A stretch of 7,222 nt of DNA from Candidatus Woesearchaeota archaeon (GTDB taxonomy: Archaea > Nanobdellota > Nanobdellia > Woesearchaeales > SKIA01): positions 1-7,222 of the forward strand of contig SKXU01000031.1 of the NCBI GenBank assembly GCA_007128245.1, read 5' to 3'. The translations under genes were made by a program, and so were the position numbers. The notes under the pieces are model-generated. The model was not told the origin of the DNA, made no database searches, and was given only the letters and a program-made list of their open reading frames with translations. This document shows, one piece after another, positions 5,304 through 7,222 of the stretch (the first letter of the stretch is position 1; every line of letters begins with the position of its first letter).

Positions 5304-6700
5304 ACTACTCTGTATACCTCCTGATCAGTATTGAGTTGTGAGAAGCATCTTTCTCCAAGGCGCAAGGGTCTTTCTTGCGCTACAAAAATCTGTACTTCTT
5401 TATTGTTGAGTGCTTGTATGAATCGTAGTTCCGATGGGTGTATGAGTGCTTGTTGTATGTGGCTTGTAATTTCTCGTGATCGTGGGTGTGCAGAGAGTGC
5501 ATCATCGTAGGGCACTGGGATTCCGTGGTATTGTAGGAAGAACCCTCTTTCTTGACTCCACAGCGTCATCTCACCTTGCGGTAGTACTGCAAGGATCTCT
5601 TTGTCTGCTTGTGTTGGTCCGTTGCTCATACTCTCAACTCCCAATGTGAGTGCAGGAATAACAGATGTGGCTACAAAAAGGATGATGAATAGTATGAACC
5701 CTAGGATATACATCAGTGGCATACGCGCGGTTCGTTTTGCTTTTGCATAGTGATGTATTCCTCCTGCCATCAGCACAGTAAGGGTACATCCACCAAGGGC
5801 GAGAGCAATTGATAGAGGAAGCAGGGTGCTTATTGTGCCGAGAAGTATTGCTCCTGCAAGTCCCATAAGTGCGTGTGCCGCCACGTCTTTTTGTTCTACA
5901 AGATATCGAAAGCTCGCCCACACCCCTACAACCAGTGGAATAACCCCTACGAGTACTGCAAGTTGTGATACTCCCATGAACGGCTCGAGTGTTGCGTTCA
6001 GCGCTCGCAGCCCGTGCCAGCTCAGTTGTGTTTTGTGAATCACTACGTTTGCCCACACGACAAAAAACGATGTAAACAGGGTGACTTCCGTAAGTGATAG
6101 TGAAAAGCGGGTTCGTTGTACGTAGGTAAGGGTGATTGTTCCGAGCATTGCTGGGATGAGGAGTAGGGCGATGGGGTGCGTGAGTGTGAGTGCCACTAAT
6201 GATACGATGTAGTGTATTTGATATTTTGGGGTGACTGCGAGTCTGATGAAGTAGTAGTACGTCAGGAAAAAGAGGGGTATCGCAAGCGAGAGTGGTGTTG
6301 CTGAAAAGAGTGTTTGCGGGTAGAGTATGGGTACGAACGCGCTTGCGAGTGTCGCACTTATTAGGGCAGCAGTATTTTTTGTGAGTTGGCTGGCTAGCAG
6401 GTAGACGGGTATTGGCAGCAGGCTAATGAGTATGTTTGGTGCCCACAGTGCGGCTGTTTCTGCTTCGAGGAATATTGTGGCAAACGCGATGACGTAGTAG
6501 AACAGGGGGTTTGTTTGCATGTGTGCTCCTCCCCACGCAAGCTCAGAGGTGATCAGTGGCAGTCCTGTTTCCATGATGTGCTGTACATGCAGAAGTGTGT
6601 GATATGCTTCCCAAGTTAATGCGGGATTTTGGAAGATGAGTGTTGCGCGTAGCGCGATGCTTAGTATGATGGAAGCTATCAGTGTCGTTGATGTACGCAT
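5288..6700 (-). CDS. GT-C-like membrane glycosyltransferase (STT3/AglB/PMT-like fold)
   Basis: A 470-residue protein. About ten hydrophobic segments span residues 5-354, followed by a soluble domain at about 355-470. The N-terminal helix is followed by a large loop with WEAYH at 30-34, METG at 43-46, WGG at 56-58 and NPLFYYVIAF at 64-73. This order matches the first extracytoplasmic loop of GT-C enzymes, in which an acidic residue before a YYH-like motif acts in catalysis; E31 is the candidate here, with E44 and E53 as alternatives. THPIALLLIP at 174-183 fits the later GT-C helices. The C-terminal domain has SQERGFF at 382-388 and YDDA at 398-401. Likely role: transfer of sugar from a polyprenyl-phosphate donor on the outer face of the membrane. 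It is the first gene of a three-gene operon with its own TATA box. The exact subfamily is uncertain. Confidence 0.82.
   Translation of the reverse strand: MRTSTTLIASIILSIALRATLIFQNPALTWEAYHTLLHVQHIMETGLPLITSELAWGGAHMQTNPLFYYVIAFATIFLEAETAALWAPNILISLLPIPVYLLASQLTKNTAALISATLASAFVPILYPQTLFSATPLSLAIPLFFLTYYYFIRLAVTPKYQIHYIVSLVALTLTHPIALLLIPAMLGTITLTYVQRTRFSLSLTEVTLFTSFFVVWANVVIHKTQLSWHGLRALNATLEPFMGVSQLAVLVGVIPLVVGVWASFRYLVEQKDVAAHALMGLAGAILLGTISTLLPLSIALALGGCTLTVLMAGGIHHYAKAKRTARMPLMYILGFILFIILFVATSVIPALTLGVESMSNGPTQADKEILAVLPQGEMTLWSQERGFFLQYHGIPVPYDDALSAHPRSREITSHIQQALIHPSELRFIQALNNKEVQIFVAQERPLRLGERCFSQLNTDQEVYRVVCVVQ
5316..5322 (-). promoter_or_regulatory. Shine-Dalgarno-like site of the shorter GT-C-like gene
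   Basis: AGGAGGT on the minus strand lies within the end of the upstream gene, 12 bases before the ATG at 5303. The spacing is longer than usual, but no in-frame start codon lies closer to it, so the ATG at 5303 stands. Confidence 0.5.
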
Positions 6701-6722
6701 GATAAGTGTTGAGGGGTTGTGG

Positions 6723-6730
6723 CTTATAAG
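6723..6730 (-). promoter_or_regulatory. archaeal TATA box of the minus-strand glycosyltransferase operon
   Basis: The palindrome CTTATAAG is centred 26-27 bases upstream of the ATG at 6700, with an A-run of seven (6739-6745) further upstream that could help as a purine-rich upstream element. No Shine-Dalgarno motif lies between box and ATG, so the first gene should be leaderless. The spacing matches the box at 2989-2995. Confidence 0.72.
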
Positions 6731-6750
6731 TCACATTGTTTTTTTAGGAA

Positions 6751-7222
6751 TTAGCGATGGAGTTCTACGTGTATGTAGGTTCCTGGAACCACACGATACG
6801 CTATTGGGGATTGGAAGTCTAATGGTACGGCTCCCGACATGTGCTCAAAGCAGTTTGATGCTATAAAGTGCGCATCTGCTTGTACTGCTCGTGATCGTAT
6901 CAATCTATCAAAATTAGTTGCTCCTCCAAGCAATTCTTCATCGTACCATGAGCTGTCTGGGGCATTGCTTTGAGCAAGCTGGCTCATGATACGCAGATTG
7001 TTTGGTGAAGACCCACATTCTGTTGAGAGAATTACTTTTGCTCTTGAGCGAGCATATGCTCTATGCACTATCCTTGATTCACGTTCATTACACACAAGCG
7101 GAATTATGGGTATTCCATTTACGAACACCAGTCTTTTTGATGCGAGTACTTCTTGTTGGGCCGCATCACAAATTATTCGTTCTCGTGATCTAAACCAAGG
7201 CACTAGCGTGGTTCTATAGTTC
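6751..7222 (-). CDS. 3' part of an unrecognised gene (partial at right edge)
   Basis: The frame is open to the right edge; about 156 residues are visible. A GTG at 7203 is a possible start but lies only 19 bases from the edge, and no promoter or ribosome site supports it, so the gene probably begins outside. I do not recognise the product. It is soluble, with no membrane segment and mixed alpha/beta character. There is a hydrophobic strand, LVFVNGIPIIPLVC (25-38 from the GTG), then RAYARSRAKVIL (48-59), and four cysteines at 12, 38, 63 and 118 (from the GTG) in the contexts ICD, VCN, ECG and NCF. The spacing is not a zinc-ribbon or iron-sulfur CxxC pattern. It ends in a VPGTYIHVELHR strand. 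It is separated from the next minus-strand gene by 50 bases holding that gene's own TATA box, so it need not belong to the glycosyltransferase operon. Confidence 0.72.
   Translation of the reverse strand, partial: NYRTTLVPWFRSRERIICDAAQQEVLASKRLVFVNGIPIIPLVCNERESRIVHRAYARSRAKVILSTECGSSPNNLRIMSQLAQSNAPDSSWYDEELLGGATNFDRLIRSRAVQADAHFIASNCFEHMSGAVPLDFQSPIAYRVVPGTYIHVELHR

Noticed and set aside
5634..6056. Minus-strand open frame of 140 codons inside the longer GT-C-like gene.
   Set aside because: Out-of-frame shadow of a clear multi-pass membrane protein; its product is an S/T/R/C-rich string without hydrophobic core or motifs.
6739..6745. Run of seven T on the plus strand, possibly an archaeal terminator.
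   Set aside because: No plus-strand gene ends near it. For the minus-strand gene ending at 6751 it is an A-run, the wrong polarity for termination; it fits better as an upstream element of the TATA box.
744..7150. The palindrome AGTACT occurs nine times, six of them between 4903 and 5957, more than chance would give in 7.2 kb.
   Set aside because: The six clustered copies all fall in minus-strand reading frames at [A/T/P]-V-L in the codons NCA GTA CTN. Codon choice in valine-leucine-rich membrane helices explains them; no spacing pattern suggests a binding site.

Overview
The window looks like chromosomal DNA of an archaeon, most likely a DPANN lineage of the Woesearchaeota/Pacearchaeota kind. 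The best direct evidence is promoter layout. Both genes that follow a real intergenic gap (3019 + and 6700 -) have a TATA-like box centred 26-27 bases before the ATG and no Shine-Dalgarno motif, the pattern of leaderless archaeal transcripts. Genes inside operons instead start at stop/start overlaps, and three of those have GAGGAG/GGAGG-type sites. The DPANN placement is weaker: it rests on a YIP1-type membrane protein, an STT3/AglB-like GT-C protein and very tight packing.

Layout. Bases 1-2986 (+) hold three genes joined by two 4-base ATGA overlaps: the end of an unrecognised gene, then two different multi-pass family 2 glycosyltransferases of the cellulose/hyaluronan/PNAG synthase type. A short gap with its own TATA box leads to a small YIP1-like membrane protein (3019-3498, +). 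It runs tail-to-tail into a three-gene minus-strand operon read from 6700 down to 3410: a GT-C-like membrane glycosyltransferase, a second shorter multi-pass protein that looks like its diverged paralogue, and a soluble or peripheral family 2 glycosyltransferase. At the right edge, the 3' part of another minus-strand gene (6751 to the edge) has no recognised function. No RNA gene, CRISPR array, insertion sequence or non-coding stretch over 60 bases was found.

How the genes may work together (inference). Five of the eight genes are, or resemble, enzymes of glycan assembly at the cytoplasmic membrane. The two tandem synthase-type GT2 proteins could polymerise and export one or two surface glycans from nucleotide sugars. 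On the opposite strand, the soluble GT2 could build a lipid-linked sugar on the cytoplasmic face, and the GT-C protein would use a lipid-phosphate sugar donor on the outer face. The sugars and acceptors cannot be read from the sequence.

The oddest structural points are the 89-base convergent overlap in which both genes code for about 28 C-terminal residues, the diverged GT-C-like tandem pair, the QxxRF variant in the second synthase, and a plus strand that stays rich in G+T whichever strand is coding.
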